Source: Paraburkholderia phenoliruptrix
GTDB taxonomy: Bacteria; Pseudomonadota; Gammaproteobacteria; Burkholderiales; Burkholderiaceae
Assembly (NCBI RefSeq): GCF_019511605.1
Contig: NZ_JAEUAV010000016.1
Location: 62,001 to 126,000 of the forward strand
Length of the DNA: 64,000 nucleotides
Direction of reading: 5' to 3'
Shown in pieces: positions 33,039 through 41,645 of this stretch (within the stretch, counting starts at the first letter, position 1; the number at the start of each line of letters is the position of its first letter). The notes under the pieces were generated by a model. The model saw nothing but the letters and a program-made list of their open reading frames with translations. It did not search any database and had not been told where the DNA came from. A program made the position numbers and the translations under genes.

Positions 33039-34610
33039 TTGCCGTTTCGCGAATCTCAACCGCTCGTTGAAGCCGCCCACGACGTCGCGCTTCGTCACGA
33101 CTACCTGAAAAAAACCCTCACCGCGCGCGTCTACGACGTGGCGCGCGAGACCGAGCTCGAACGCGCGCCGCATCTGTCGGCGCGGCTGCGCAATCCGGTG
33201 TATCTGAAGCGCGAGGACAACCAGCCCGTGTTCTCGTTCAAGCTGCGCGGCGCGTACAACAAGATGGCGCACATGCCCGCCGACGCGCTCGCGCGCGGCG
33301 TGATTACCGCGTCGGCGGGCAATCATGCGCAGGGCGTGGCGCTCTCGGCGGCACGTATGGGCGTGAAGGCGATCATCGTGGTGCCGGTCACCACGCCGCA
33401 GGTGAAGGTCGACGCGGTACGCGCCCACGGCGGCCCGACCGTCGAGGTCGTGCAGTTCGGCGAGTCGTACAGCGACGCTTACGGCCACGCGGTGAAGCTG
33501 CAGGAAGAGCGCGGGCTGACCTTCGTGCATCCGTTCGACGACCCGTATGTAATCGCCGGCCAGGGCACCGTGGCCATGGAAATTCTGAGCCAGCATCAGG
33601 GCCCGATTCACGCGATCTTCGTGCCGATCGGCGGCGGCGGACTCGCGGCGGGCGTCGCGGCGTATGTGAAAGCGGCGCGCCCCGAGATCAAGGTGATCGG
33701 CGTGCAGACCGACGATTCGTGTGCGATGGCCGCATCGCTGAAGGCGGGCGAGCGCGTCACGCTCAACGAGGTGGGCCTCTTCTCCGACGGCACCGCGGTG
33801 AAGCTCGTCGGCGAAGAAACCTTCCGGCTGTGCAGCGAATATCTCGACGACGTGCTGCTCGTGAATACCGACGCGCTGTGCGCCGCGATCAAGGACGTCT
33901 TCCAGGACACGCGCAGCGTGCTCGAACCGGCGGGGTCGCTGGCGGTCGCCGGCGCAAAGCAGTACGCGGAGCGCGAGGGCATCGAGAACCAGACGCTGAT
34001 TGCGGTTACGTCCGGCGCGAACATGAACTTCGACCGCATGCGCTTTGTCGCCGAACGCGCGGAAGTGGGCGAAGCGCGCGAAGCCGTGTTCGCGGTGACG
34101 ATTCCCGAGGAGCGCGGCAGCTTCAAACGCTTTTGCGAGCTGGTCGGCACGCGCAGCGTGACCGAGTTCAACTACCGGATCGCGCAGGCCGAGTCCGCGC
34201 ACATTTTCGTGGGCGTGCAGATCAGGAACCGCAGCGAGTCCGCGCAGATCGCAGGCGCATTCGAGGCGCACGGTTTTGCGACGGTCGACCTGACGTTCGA
34301 CGAGCTCTCCAAGCAGCACATCCGCTACATGGTGGGCGGGCGCTCGCCGCTCGCGCACGACGAGCGCCTGTTCCGCTTCGAGTTTCCCGAGCGGCCGGGC
34401 GCGCTGATGAAGTTTCTGTCGTCGATGGCGCCGGACTGGAACATCAGTCTGTTCCATTACCGCAACCAGGGCGCGGACTATAGCTCGATTCTTGTCGGCA
34501 TCCAGGTGCCGCAAACGGACAACGCGGAGTTCGACCGCTTTCTCGCGACGCTCGGTTATCCGCATTGGGAAGAGACGCAGAATCCGGTGTATCGGTTGTT
34601 CCTGGGCTAA
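33039..34610 (+). CDS. ilvA: Threonine dehydratase, biosynthetic (threonine ammonia-lyase)
   Basis: 523-residue PLP enzyme converting threonine to 2-oxobutyrate, first step to isoleucine. The lysine motif SFKLRGAYNKM, the asparagine loop SAGNHAQG and the phosphate loop GGGGLAAG mark the catalytic domain (about 1-330). The remaining 190 residues form the paired ACT-like regulatory domain (EERGSFKRFCELVG, ERPGALMKFL) that senses isoleucine and valine. The start is TTG 33039 with AGGAG six bases upstream; the ATG codons nearby are out of frame. Expression is likely attenuated by isoleucine supply through the leader immediately upstream. Confidence 0.95.
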   Translation: MPFRESQPLVEAAHDVALRHDYLKKTLTARVYDVARETELERAPHLSARLRNPVYLKREDNQPVFSFKLRGAYNKMAHMPADALARGVITASAGNHAQGVALSAARMGVKAIIVVPVTTPQVKVDAVRAHGGPTVEVVQFGESYSDAYGHAVKLQEERGLTFVHPFDDPYVIAGQGTVAMEILSQHQGPIHAIFVPIGGGGLAAGVAAYVKAARPEIKVIGVQTDDSCAMAASLKAGERVTLNEVGLFSDGTAVKLVGEETFRLCSEYLDDVLLVNTDALCAAIKDVFQDTRSVLEPAGSLAVAGAKQYAEREGIENQTLIAVTSGANMNFDRMRFVAERAEVGEAREAVFAVTIPEERGSFKRFCELVGTRSVTEFNYRIAQAESAHIFVGVQIRNRSESAQIAGAFEAHGFATVDLTFDELSKQHIRYMVGGRSPLAHDERLFRFEFPERPGALMKFLSSMAPDWNISLFHYRNQGADYSSILVGIQVPQTDNAEFDRFLATLGYPHWEETQNPVYRLFLG

Positions 34611-34797
34611 AGCGTCTATGAGTGTAAGCCCCGTGCGTGCGCTCGGGGTTTACCTTGAGTCGTCACTCCGGCACGCGAGCGGCCCCGCCGAGCGTGGCTC
34701 CCGGCAAGTGCCGTCAGCAGGGCGTGTCGTCGCATTGGCCACGGCCAAGCTGGCTTGCGATGCCCCGTCGCTATCTCTAAACGCAATACAGCCTATC

Positions 34798-34809
34798 CGC
34801 GATATCGCG
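34798..34809. promoter_or_regulatory. Palindrome upstream of pobA
   Basis: CGCGATATCGCG is a perfect 12-bp palindrome 65 bp before the pobA ATG, flanked by CTATC on the left and GCGCGATAG on the right, which are themselves inversely related. It may bind the pobA activator. No PobR-type gene lies adjacent. Confidence 0.4.
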
Positions 34810-34874
34810 TTGCGCGATAGATGGGCCGATTGTCAAACTTGAGGCAAATCAAACTCGCACTCAGGAGACACATC

Positions 34875-36053
34875 ATGCGCACCCAGGTTGGCATTATCGG
34901 TGCAGGGCCGGCGGGCCTGCTGCTTTCCCATCTTCTTCATCTGCGCGGTATCGAGTCGGTCGTGCTCGAAACGCGCACGCGCGAGCAGATCGAATCGACG
35001 ATACGCGCCGGCGTGCTCGAGCAGGGCACGATGGATCTGCTGACCGAGGCCGGCGTTGGCGAGCGCATGAAGGCCGAAGGTGCGCTGCATCATGGCTTCG
35101 AGCTTGCGTTCGAAGGCAAGCGCCGGCGCATCGATCTGACCGGACTCACGGGGCACTCCATCACCGTCTATGCGCAGCACGAGGTCATCAAGGACCTCGT
35201 CGCGGCGCGCGTTGCGGCCGGCGGGGCGTTGCGCTTTGGCGTATCGGAAACGTCGCTGCACGGCATCGACACCGACACGCCGTCGATCCGCTATCGCCAC
35301 GAAGGTGAGGCATGCGAGCTGCAATGCGATTTCGTGATCGGCTGTGACGGCTCGCAGGGCGTTTCGCGCGGAGCTATTCCGCAGGCTTTGCGCCGCGACT
35401 ACGAACGGGTGTACCCGTTCGGATGGTTCGGTATCCTATGCGAAGGACCGCCTTCGTCGGATGAACTGATCTACGCCCGGCACGAGCGCGGCTTTGCGTT
35501 GATCAGCACGCGTTCGGCCAACGTGCAGCGCATGTATTTCCAGTGCGATCCGAAAGATTCCGTCGACAACTGGTCCGACGACCGCATCTGGGCCGAACTG
35601 CACGCACGCGTGGACTCGCACGACGGCCAGCACGTGGTGGACGGCAAGATCTTCCAGAAGAACATTGTCGGCATGCGCAGTTTCGTTTCGGCGACTATGC
35701 AGCATGGCCGGCTGTTTCTCGCGGGCGACGCCGCGCACATCGTGCCGCCGACAGGCGCAAAAGGCATGAACCTCGCTGTCGCCGATGTGCGTCTGCTCAC
35801 GAAGGCCTTGAACGCCTTCTACGTCGAAAATCGCACCGACCTGCTCGAGCGTTACAGTGAAACGGCGCTCAAGCGCATCTGGCGTGCGGAGCATTTCTCG
35901 TACTGGATGACGAGCATGATGCATCGTGTCGAAGGCGCGTCGCCGTTCGAGCAGCAGCTTCAGGTTGCGGAACTGGAATACGTGACCACGTCGCGTTCGG
36001 CGGCGAAGGTAATGGCGGAGAACTACGTCGGCGTGGCCGTGCCGCAGGACTGA
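34875..36053 (+). CDS. pobA: 4-hydroxybenzoate 3-monooxygenase
   Basis: 392-residue FAD-dependent hydroxylase that converts 4-hydroxybenzoate to protocatechuate with NADPH and oxygen. VGIIGAGPAGLLLSHLL binds ADP of FAD, VIGCDGSQGVSR is the DG motif and FLAGDAAHIVPPTGAKGMNL the GD motif. The length is normal (394 in Pseudomonas). ATG 34875 has AGGAG seven bases upstream. No protocatechuate genes are in the window, so the pathway continues elsewhere. Confidence 0.95.
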   Translation: MRTQVGIIGAGPAGLLLSHLLHLRGIESVVLETRTREQIESTIRAGVLEQGTMDLLTEAGVGERMKAEGALHHGFELAFEGKRRRIDLTGLTGHSITVYAQHEVIKDLVAARVAAGGALRFGVSETSLHGIDTDTPSIRYRHEGEACELQCDFVIGCDGSQGVSRGAIPQALRRDYERVYPFGWFGILCEGPPSSDELIYARHERGFALISTRSANVQRMYFQCDPKDSVDNWSDDRIWAELHARVDSHDGQHVVDGKIFQKNIVGMRSFVSATMQHGRLFLAGDAAHIVPPTGAKGMNLAVADVRLLTKALNAFYVENRTDLLERYSETALKRIWRAEHFSYWMTSMMHRVEGASPFEQQLQVAELEYVTTSRSAAKVMAENYVGVAVPQD

Positions 36054-36208
36054 GCGAGAACGGGCCGCCTGCCATTGTCGGTGCAACAGCAACACTGAAT
36101 TCAGGTTTAGCGGATTTATCGTCTACTACGACGCACCTACACTGCCTTCAACGCTGCGAACGAATTCCGCTCGCGGCACAGATAAAAGACAGAACCGGAG
36201 GTGGTCAA

Positions 36209-36457
36209 ATGAAATCGCTTATTCGCGCAGTTGCTGTTGCCCTCGTGTTGGGCGCGCCGCTTGTTTCGATGGCTCAGACTTCAGGGCAAACGGCGGACCA
36301 GAGTACCGACGCCGTTCGCAGTGCAGCCGCTTCGCAGGACTCCGCGCGAGCCGCGGACAGCGGCTATGGTTCGGGCGGCCACGGGACGTGGCAGGCGGGC
36401 CGCGGCGGAGATATTTCGTTCAGTTCGTACTCGCCGCCGGTTTACAACGCACGCTGA
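36209..36457 (+). CDS. Small secreted protein, 82 residues (DUF4148-like N terminus)
   Basis: A signal peptide (MKSLIRAVAVALVLGAPLVS) cleaved near AQTS is followed by a Gln/Ala/Ser-rich disordered segment and a Gly/Ser/Tyr end (GYGSGGHGTW, SSYSPPVYNAR). The N terminus is like the DUF4148 proteins abundant in Burkholderia, but the usual core is missing. GGAGGTGG precedes the ATG by six to eight bases. Probably periplasmic; function unknown. Confidence 0.75.
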   Translation: MKSLIRAVAVALVLGAPLVSMAQTSGQTADQSTDAVRSAAASQDSARAADSGYGSGGHGTWQAGRGGDISFSSYSPPVYNAR

Positions 36458-36552
36458 GCGTTAACCCAACGCTTTCGATGCGCTAGCTTCGACGCGCGAG
36501 CGTTGAGGCGCACACAAGACAGCGCGCGACGCATCATGCGCCGCGCGCTGTG

Positions 36553-36822
36553 CTATTTCCGGACCGTATCTGCGTGCGGCGCGCGCAGCAAGGTCATCTC
36601 GTTGTAGAGGAGTGCGCGCAGGTCGTCGTCGGTGGGGCGCGTGCCCCAATGCCGCGCGCCCGCCACGGACGCTATGGCGATCCACGAATGCGGTGGAAAC
36701 CATTCGCGAACGAGCGCGCCGTCCTGGCGCAGACACAATTGGCCGGTCAGCTCGCTGTATTCCGCGCAGACGAGAATGCCGTCGATCTGCGCGGTGACTC
36801 GTCGTGGCTCAGTGCGTACCAC
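36553..36822 (-). CDS. Hypothetical protein, 89 residues
   Basis: No domain recognised. The start is GTG 36822 with AGGAG seven bases upstream. The product looks soluble, with a strand-rich first half (AQIDGILVCAEYSE, GQLCLRQDG) and a helical end (DDDLRALLYNEMTLLRA). It lies 98 bp downstream of the Pro/His-rich secreted protein on the same strand. Confidence 0.6.
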   Translation of the reverse strand: MVRTEPRRVTAQIDGILVCAEYSELTGQLCLRQDGALVREWFPPHSWIAIASVAGARHWGTRPTDDDLRALLYNEMTLLRAPHADTVRK

Positions 36823-36920
36823 TGTATCGCTCCTGCAAGATGCCGACGCATCGCCGCAACCGGCGCGGCCCGATCGTCAGATCCGTCGGCGGTGCGCTCG
36901 AGGCGCCGATCGCGTCACCG

Positions 36921-37277
36921 TCAATGATAGCCACCATGACCGTGCCATTCGCCGCGGCCGCGCCAGTCTCCGTGCGGACCGCGCGCGTCGTGCCACTCGC
37001 GTTCGCGATGACGCTCTTCCCACTCGCGACGCTCCCAATAGCGGTGGCCGTCGTAGTAACGATCGCCGTACCAGCCGGGGCTCACGACCACCACCGGAGG
37101 CGGCGGTGCATACACCGGCGGAGGCGGCGGGGCATAGACCGGCTCGGGCGCATAGACGACGCCTGGCACACCGATATTCACGCCGACGTCGACGTGAGCC
37201 AGCGCGGCCGACGAAGCGCCGATGCCAAGACCGGCGAGCACAGCAATGGACAGCAAGCGGTTTCGTGACGAGTTCAT
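36921..37277 (-). CDS. Secreted Pro/Tyr/His-rich protein, 118 residues
   Basis: A signal peptide (MNSSRNRLLSIAVLAGLG to AALA) is followed by PVYAPPPPPVYAPPPPVVVV, a Pro/Val/Tyr repeat block, then an Arg/Glu/Trp/His-rich segment (HRYWERREWEERHREREW) ending GHGGYH. Such proteins are common periplasmic or surface proteins in Burkholderia and may bind metals or polyanions; none is characterised to my knowledge. The ribosome binding site is weak (GGGAA). Confidence 0.7.
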   Translation of the reverse strand: MNSSRNRLLSIAVLAGLGIGASSAALAHVDVGVNIGVPGVVYAPEPVYAPPPPPVYAPPPPVVVVSPGWYGDRYYDGHRYWERREWEERHREREWHDARGPHGDWRGRGEWHGHGGYH

Positions 37278-37332
37278 ATTGTTGGTTCCCGCGTTCAGTT
37301 GATCTTGTGACGACGGTGAGGCCGCGGCCTCA

Positions 37333-37452
37333 TCAGTAACGGTCGTGGTAACGGTAATGGTCGTGATAGCCGCCTGCCGGCACCACGATGCAGGCGCTCA
37401 AGCCCATGCCCAGTGTTGCCGCGAGAATGACCCATGCGAGAATTCGTTTCAT
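37333..37452 (-). CDS. Small lipoprotein, 39 residues
   Basis: MKRILAWVILAATLGMGLSAC forms a signal peptide with the lipobox LSAC, so Cys21 should be lipidated. The mature part is only 19 residues, IVVPAGGYHDHYRYHDRY, rich in His, Tyr and Asp. GAGGAG lies seven bases before the ATG. It sits 55 bp upstream of the Pro/His-rich secreted protein on the same strand, so the two may be co-transcribed envelope components. Confidence 0.7.
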   Translation of the reverse strand: MKRILAWVILAATLGMGLSACIVVPAGGYHDHYRYHDRY

Positions 37453-37937
37453 GACACTGCTCCTCTTTCCTGATGACCCGAACTCTACTGAGAGGCCGCA
37501 TTACCGGTGTGTTCGTGTGTAACAGGACGTGTCGAGCGCATTGCGCGGCGTGCTGCCGGAAAGCCCGGGTACTCGAGGCGGTTGGAGAAGGGCGTGGAAG
37601 TGCGTGGAAGGGCACCGCACGGCTATGGAGACGGACAAGCCGTTGAGCGCGCTGTGAAAAGCCCGCTTTTGTGCGTCTGTTGCTAAGCGCCGCTGCGCGA
37701 AGGCGCCCCGGCGGGCGCCTCACACAAGCGCCGGCCGTGCGGGATGCGTCGCCTATGCTGCACGGATACATTCGGTTGCAGACTGGCGGTTTCCGCCGGT
37801 GTCTTGCGACATTCCGGCTCACGCGGCTAACGGTCCGGGCCCAGGTCAGCTTCCGTTAAGATTTGCCGGGTACCATGCCGGCTCGTACTCTGGCGCGATA
37901 CGCGCTTTCCCACACCACGAGACAGACGGAACGTCCC
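37453..37937. other. Intergenic region between the lipoprotein and cytochrome b561 genes
   Basis: 485 bp between divergent genes. No gene supported. A Gly/Arg-coding GC-rich stretch (37660-37740) and a more AT-rich stretch near 37850-37870 are seen, without clear repeats or terminators. Confidence 0.4.
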
Positions 37938-38492
37938 ATGAACATGCAATCGCTGAATACGAATGCCCGCCGTTATGCGACGGGCTATGATGGTGTCGCC
38001 AGGCTTCTTCACTGGCTAATCGTCCTGCTGATCGCGGCTCAGTTCGTGATCGGCTGGACCATGCCGGACATTCACAAGGGCACGCTGCCGCAAGGGTTGA
38101 TCGCCTGGCATCTGGGCGTGGGCGCAGCGCTGATCGCGGCCGTCGTGCTGCGAATCGTCTGGCGCGCAACGCATCGCCCGGCGCCGGCATCGCTGTCGCC
38201 GTTGTTTCGAATCGTGTCGCACATCACGCACGGACTGCTGTATCTGGCGCTCGTCGTCGTGCCGGTGCTCGGCTGGGCGAATGCGTCGTCGCGGGGCTGG
38301 ACGGTGAAGCTCTTCGGCGTGTTGCCTTATCCGTCTATCTCGCCGGTGGGCTCGAGTGTCGGCCACGAAATGGGCGACATCCACGGCTATCTCGCGTGGG
38401 TGCTGCTGGCGCTGATCGGGCTGCACGTGGCGGGGGCGCTGTTTCATCGCTTCGTGCTGAAAGACGACGTGTTGCAGCGCATGCTGCCGTGA
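37938..38492 (+). CDS. cybB: Cytochrome b561
   Basis: 184-residue membrane protein with four helices. Histidines in RLLHWLIVLLI, AWHLGVGAALI, SHITHGLLY and ALIGLHVAGALFH are placed to bind two b hemes. The family passes electrons between the quinone pool and other carriers; CybB of E. coli is a superoxide:ubiquinone oxidoreductase. ATG 37938 is chosen because the preceding in-frame codons do not resemble the family; its ribosome binding site is weak. Confidence 0.92.
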   Translation: MNMQSLNTNARRYATGYDGVARLLHWLIVLLIAAQFVIGWTMPDIHKGTLPQGLIAWHLGVGAALIAAVVLRIVWRATHRPAPASLSPLFRIVSHITHGLLYLALVVVPVLGWANASSRGWTVKLFGVLPYPSISPVGSSVGHEMGDIHGYLAWVLLALIGLHVAGALFHRFVLKDDVLQRMLP

Positions 38493-38569
38493 CCGCGTGA
38501 TAGTCGGGACGACTGCCAGGCCGCTTGGACACGAGGCGCCGGCGCGCCCGCCGCTAACGGTGGCGAGGC

Positions 38570-39448
38570 TTAGCCAGGTTGCACCGCTGCATGCCGCGGC
38601 TCGGCCGCCTCGCGGTAGCCGAGCCGCGTCGAAATCGCATGGCCCGATTCGCGCAGCAGCGCCACGTAGTGCGACTTCGTGTCGGCACCGCAGCGCATGG
38701 TCGGAAACGAAATGGACAAGCCGGCGATCACGCGGCCAAAGCGGTCGAACACCGGCACCGCGATGCACTGCAAGCCTTCTTCCTGCTCCTCGTTGTCCTC
38801 GCCGTAGCCTTGCTCGCGAACACGCGGCAGGATGCTGAGCACCGCCTCGGCAGAGGAGAGCGTCTTCTGCGTCGACTTGCGGAATTCGACGTGAGACAGC
38901 ACCTCGCGTGCATCGGCCTGGTCCATCCACGCGAGCAGCACCTTGCCGATCGCCGTGCTGTGAAGCGGATTGCGCCGGCCGATGCGCGACTGCATGCGCA
39001 GCCCGTAATCGGCGTCAATCTTGTGAATGTAGATGATTGCGTCTTCGTCGAATGCGCCCAGGTGCACCGCCTCGCGCGTCAACTGGCCGATGCGGCGCAT
39101 TTCCACGTCGGCTTCGCGCACGAGATCGACGCTTTCCAGCGCCTTCGCGCCGAGCTCGAACAAACGAATGGTCAGACGGTAGCGCTCGGTCTCCACTTCC
39201 TGCGTCACGAAGCCGAGCGCCTTGAGCGTCTGCACGACCCGATGCACGGTGGTTTTCGACATGCCGAGCCGTTGCGACAGTTCGCTGATGCCGATCTGCC
39301 CGCTGTCGCCGATTGCGCCGAGAATCGCGAACACGCGGCCAATCGACGAAGCCGATTCGGCTTTCTCGCTGCCGCATTCGACGCTGTCCGCGTCGTGGGC
39401 AAGGGCCGCGGAGTCGTCCTTGCGCTGCTGTCTGCCGGTTGCTGCCAT
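38570..39448 (-). CDS. kdgR: IclR-family regulator, KdgR-like
   Basis: 292 residues. A winged helix-turn-helix (GISELSQRLGMSKTTVHRVVQTLKALG region, about 55-80) precedes the GAF-like effector domain (LHSTAIGKVLLAWM, GLQCIAVPVFDRFGRVIAGLSI). It lies directly downstream of kduI and kduD and opposite kdgT, the arrangement of KdgR, the 2-keto-3-deoxygluconate-responsive repressor of pectin genes. ATG 39448 has AGGAA upstream; earlier in-frame codons look like non-coding extension. Two shared palindromes in the kduI-kdgT gap are its probable operators. Confidence 0.85.
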   Translation of the reverse strand: MAATGRQQRKDDSAALAHDADSVECGSEKAESASSIGRVFAILGAIGDSGQIGISELSQRLGMSKTTVHRVVQTLKALGFVTQEVETERYRLTIRLFELGAKALESVDLVREADVEMRRIGQLTREAVHLGAFDEDAIIYIHKIDADYGLRMQSRIGRRNPLHSTAIGKVLLAWMDQADAREVLSHVEFRKSTQKTLSSAEAVLSILPRVREQGYGEDNEEQEEGLQCIAVPVFDRFGRVIAGLSISFPTMRCGADTKSHYVALLRESGHAISTRLGYREAAEPRHAAVQPG

Positions 39449-39555
39449 TTCCGTGATTTCCTGGTGAATCGCTGATCTCTGCCGCTTTTCTGTCGCTTCT
39501 CTGTCGCTTCCTCGCGGACGCCGGGAGCATACCGCGTCTTGCGTGTTCTGCCGAG

Positions 39556-40356
39556 TCAGCGCGCGAGCCATCCGCCGTCTACTGCCAGTGTATGCCCATG
39601 CACGTAGTCCGACGCTGACGAGGCGAGAAAAACCACCGGCCCCGCCAGATCGTCCGGCATGCCCCAGCGGCCGGCGGGAATTCGGCTAAGAATTTCGTCG
39701 TTGCGCTGCGCGTCTTTGCGCAACGCCGCCGTGTTCGCCGTGGCCATGTAGCCCGGCGCGATGGCGTTCACGTTGATGCGCTCTGCGGCCCATTCGTTAG
39801 CCAGCAGGCGCGTGAGGCCGAGCACGCCGCTTTTCGACGCGGTGTAGGAGGCGACGCGAATGCCGCCCTGGAACGAAAGCATCGACGCAATATTGATGAT
39901 CTTGCCGCCGCTTTGCTGCCGCACGAATTGCTTCGCGGCCGCCTGCGCGAGAAAGAACAGGCTCTTCAGATTCAGGTCGATGACGGCGTCCCAGTCGCTC
40001 TCGGTGAATTCCAGTGCGTCTTCGCGGCGGATGATGCCCGCGTTGTTGACGAGCACGTCGACGCGCCCAAAGGCTTCGACCGCCGCACGCACGATGTCGT
40101 CCACCGGTGCGATCGACGCAAGGTCGGCGCGCACGTCCGCGAATCTGCGCCCGGCGGCTGCGATGCGCGCGGGCGTTTCCCCGGCCTCGGCACGCGACAC
40201 CCCAACGATGTCGCAGCCGGCCTCGGCCAGTGCGAGCGCCATCGCGGCGCCAAGGCCTGTATTGCTGCCCGTGACGATGGCGACCTTGCCGCTGAGATCG
40301 AACGGATGGGGCGCAGGGCGGTTCAAGGCAGAGGTGTTCACAATGTCGAAGTCCAT
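39556..40356 (-). CDS. kduD: 2-dehydro-3-deoxy-D-gluconate 5-dehydrogenase (KduD)
   Basis: 266-residue short-chain dehydrogenase. The cofactor loop TGSNTGLGAAMA, NNAGI, the catalytic serine in NIASMLSF and YTASK are present, and LSGKVAIVTG plus IRREDALEF match KduD. It reduces 2,5-diketo-3-deoxygluconate to 2-keto-3-deoxygluconate with NADH, the step after KduI in unsaturated uronate breakdown. ATG 40356 (MDFDIVNTSALN) is used; the frame is open further upstream without similarity. It lies between kduI and the IclR regulator in one likely operon. Confidence 0.92.
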   Translation of the reverse strand: MDFDIVNTSALNRPAPHPFDLSGKVAIVTGSNTGLGAAMALALAEAGCDIVGVSRAEAGETPARIAAAGRRFADVRADLASIAPVDDIVRAAVEAFGRVDVLVNNAGIIRREDALEFTESDWDAVIDLNLKSLFFLAQAAAKQFVRQQSGGKIINIASMLSFQGGIRVASYTASKSGVLGLTRLLANEWAAERINVNAIAPGYMATANTAALRKDAQRNDEILSRIPAGRWGMPDDLAGPVVFLASSASDYVHGHTLAVDGGWLAR

Positions 40357-40495
40357 GTCGTGTGTTTTTTTGCAGGCGCGGCGCCGCTGGCGCCCGTTGG
40401 CAGCGCAGCCGCCCATGCCGGCCGTCTGGTCCTTTGCGCAAACCTGCGAACCAACGCTCGATGCTTGCCGTTCAGGCATTCAAGCGATCAAGCGT

Positions 40496-41344
40496 TCAGC
40501 GCAAATCGCGCACCGCGATGTGGTCCATGTCGCTGAACACCTGGTTTTCGCCGACCATGCCCCAGATGAACGTATAAGCCCGCGTGCCGACACCCGAATG
40601 AATCGACCAGCTCGGCGAGATCACGGCCTGCTCGTTGTGCACGAGGATGTGCCGCGTCTCATGCGGCTCGCCCATCATGTGAAAGACCGCGGCGTCGTCG
40701 GCGACATTGAAATAGAAATACACCTCCATGCGCCGCTCGTGCGTATGGCAGGGCATGGTGTTCCACAGGCTACCGGGTTCGAGCTTGGTCATGCCCATCG
40801 ACAACTGGCAAGTGGGCAGCACCTCGGGCACGATGAACTTGTAGATCGTGCGGCGGTTGCTCGTGGCAGGATCGCCGAGCGTTTGCGGCGATGCCTCGGC
40901 AAGCGAGATCGTGCGGGTCGGGTGCGACTCGTGCGCGGGTGCGCAGTTCAGGTAAAACCTGGCCGGCCGCGCGGCGTCCTCACTGCCGAACGCCACCGCT
41001 TGCGCGCCGCGGCCAATGTAGATCGCTTCCTCGTTGCGCACCGCGTAGCGCGTGCCGTCCACGTCGACCCAGCCGTCGCCGCCAATGTTGATCGCGCCCA
41101 GTTCGCGCCGTTCCAGCAGGAAGTTGACGCCGATCGACTTGCCGAGCGAGCCGGGCACTTCGACTGCGCGCGTGGCCGGCCACACGCCGCCCACGATGAT
41201 GCGGTCGATGTGGCTGTAGGTGAGCTGCAGCGCGTCGCGCTCGAACACCTGTTCGACCAGAAACTCCTTGCGCAGTCCGGCGGTGTCGAGCGTCTTCGCG
41301 TATTCGCTGTTGATGGCCTGCCTCACTTGCAGGGTAGCTGCCAT
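40496..41344 (-). CDS. kduI: 5-dehydro-4-deoxy-D-glucuronate isomerase (KduI)
   Basis: 282-residue cupin enzyme. The zinc-site segment MPCHTHERRMEVYFYF, with two His and the Glu, and WSIHSGVGTRAYTFIWGMVGEN with the last His, match KduI, as do the N-terminal VFERDALQLTYSHIDRIIVGG residues (quoted in part). It isomerises 4-deoxy-5-keto-uronate from pectin or glycan lyases into 2,5-diketo-3-deoxygluconate. AGGAG lies eight bases before the ATG. First gene of the kduI-kduD-iclR operon. Confidence 0.95.
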   Translation of the reverse strand: MAATLQVRQAINSEYAKTLDTAGLRKEFLVEQVFERDALQLTYSHIDRIIVGGVWPATRAVEVPGSLGKSIGVNFLLERRELGAINIGGDGWVDVDGTRYAVRNEEAIYIGRGAQAVAFGSEDAARPARFYLNCAPAHESHPTRTISLAEASPQTLGDPATSNRRTIYKFIVPEVLPTCQLSMGMTKLEPGSLWNTMPCHTHERRMEVYFYFNVADDAAVFHMMGEPHETRHILVHNEQAVISPSWSIHSGVGTRAYTFIWGMVGENQVFSDMDHIAVRDLR

Positions 41345-41429
41345 GGTGTCGTCTCCTGTCGATGGCGCTGGGCCGCTGGTGTGCCGCGGCGAATCTGTGG
41401 GCTCGACTGTAGCGCGTTATTCAATTTTT

Positions 41430-41444
41430 CGGAACAGTGGTCCG
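41430..41444. promoter_or_regulatory. Probable KdgR operator 1
   Basis: CGGAACAGTGGTCCG is a near-perfect palindrome with a three-base centre, 86 bp upstream of kduI. It shares the CGGAAC-N3-GNTCC design with the second site at 41528. Confidence 0.6.
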
Positions 41445-41527
41445 GAAAATAATGCGAAGGTTGGCCAATAGCGCTGCGTGCCGGGCTCATGGCCGGGTAA
41501 ACGATGAGCGGGTAAGACGCAAAATAT

Positions 41528-41542
41528 CGGAACGCCGTTCCT
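41528..41542. promoter_or_regulatory. Probable KdgR operator 2
   Basis: GGAAC-GCC-GTTCC is a perfect inverted repeat inside CGGAACGCCGTTCCT, 104 bp upstream of kdgT and just before TATATT (41553-41558), a possible -10 box. Two copies of the same 13-15 bp element in a divergent kdu/kdg region suggest IclR-type regulation of both directions. Confidence 0.65.
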
Positions 41543-41645
41543 TTCACGATGCTATATTGCGCCGAAAGGGAGCAGCCGGCGCGAGACCGGCGCTGACGCA
41601 AGACGGCGTGACGGACAACCGGACGCCCCATCCACGGAGGAGACA

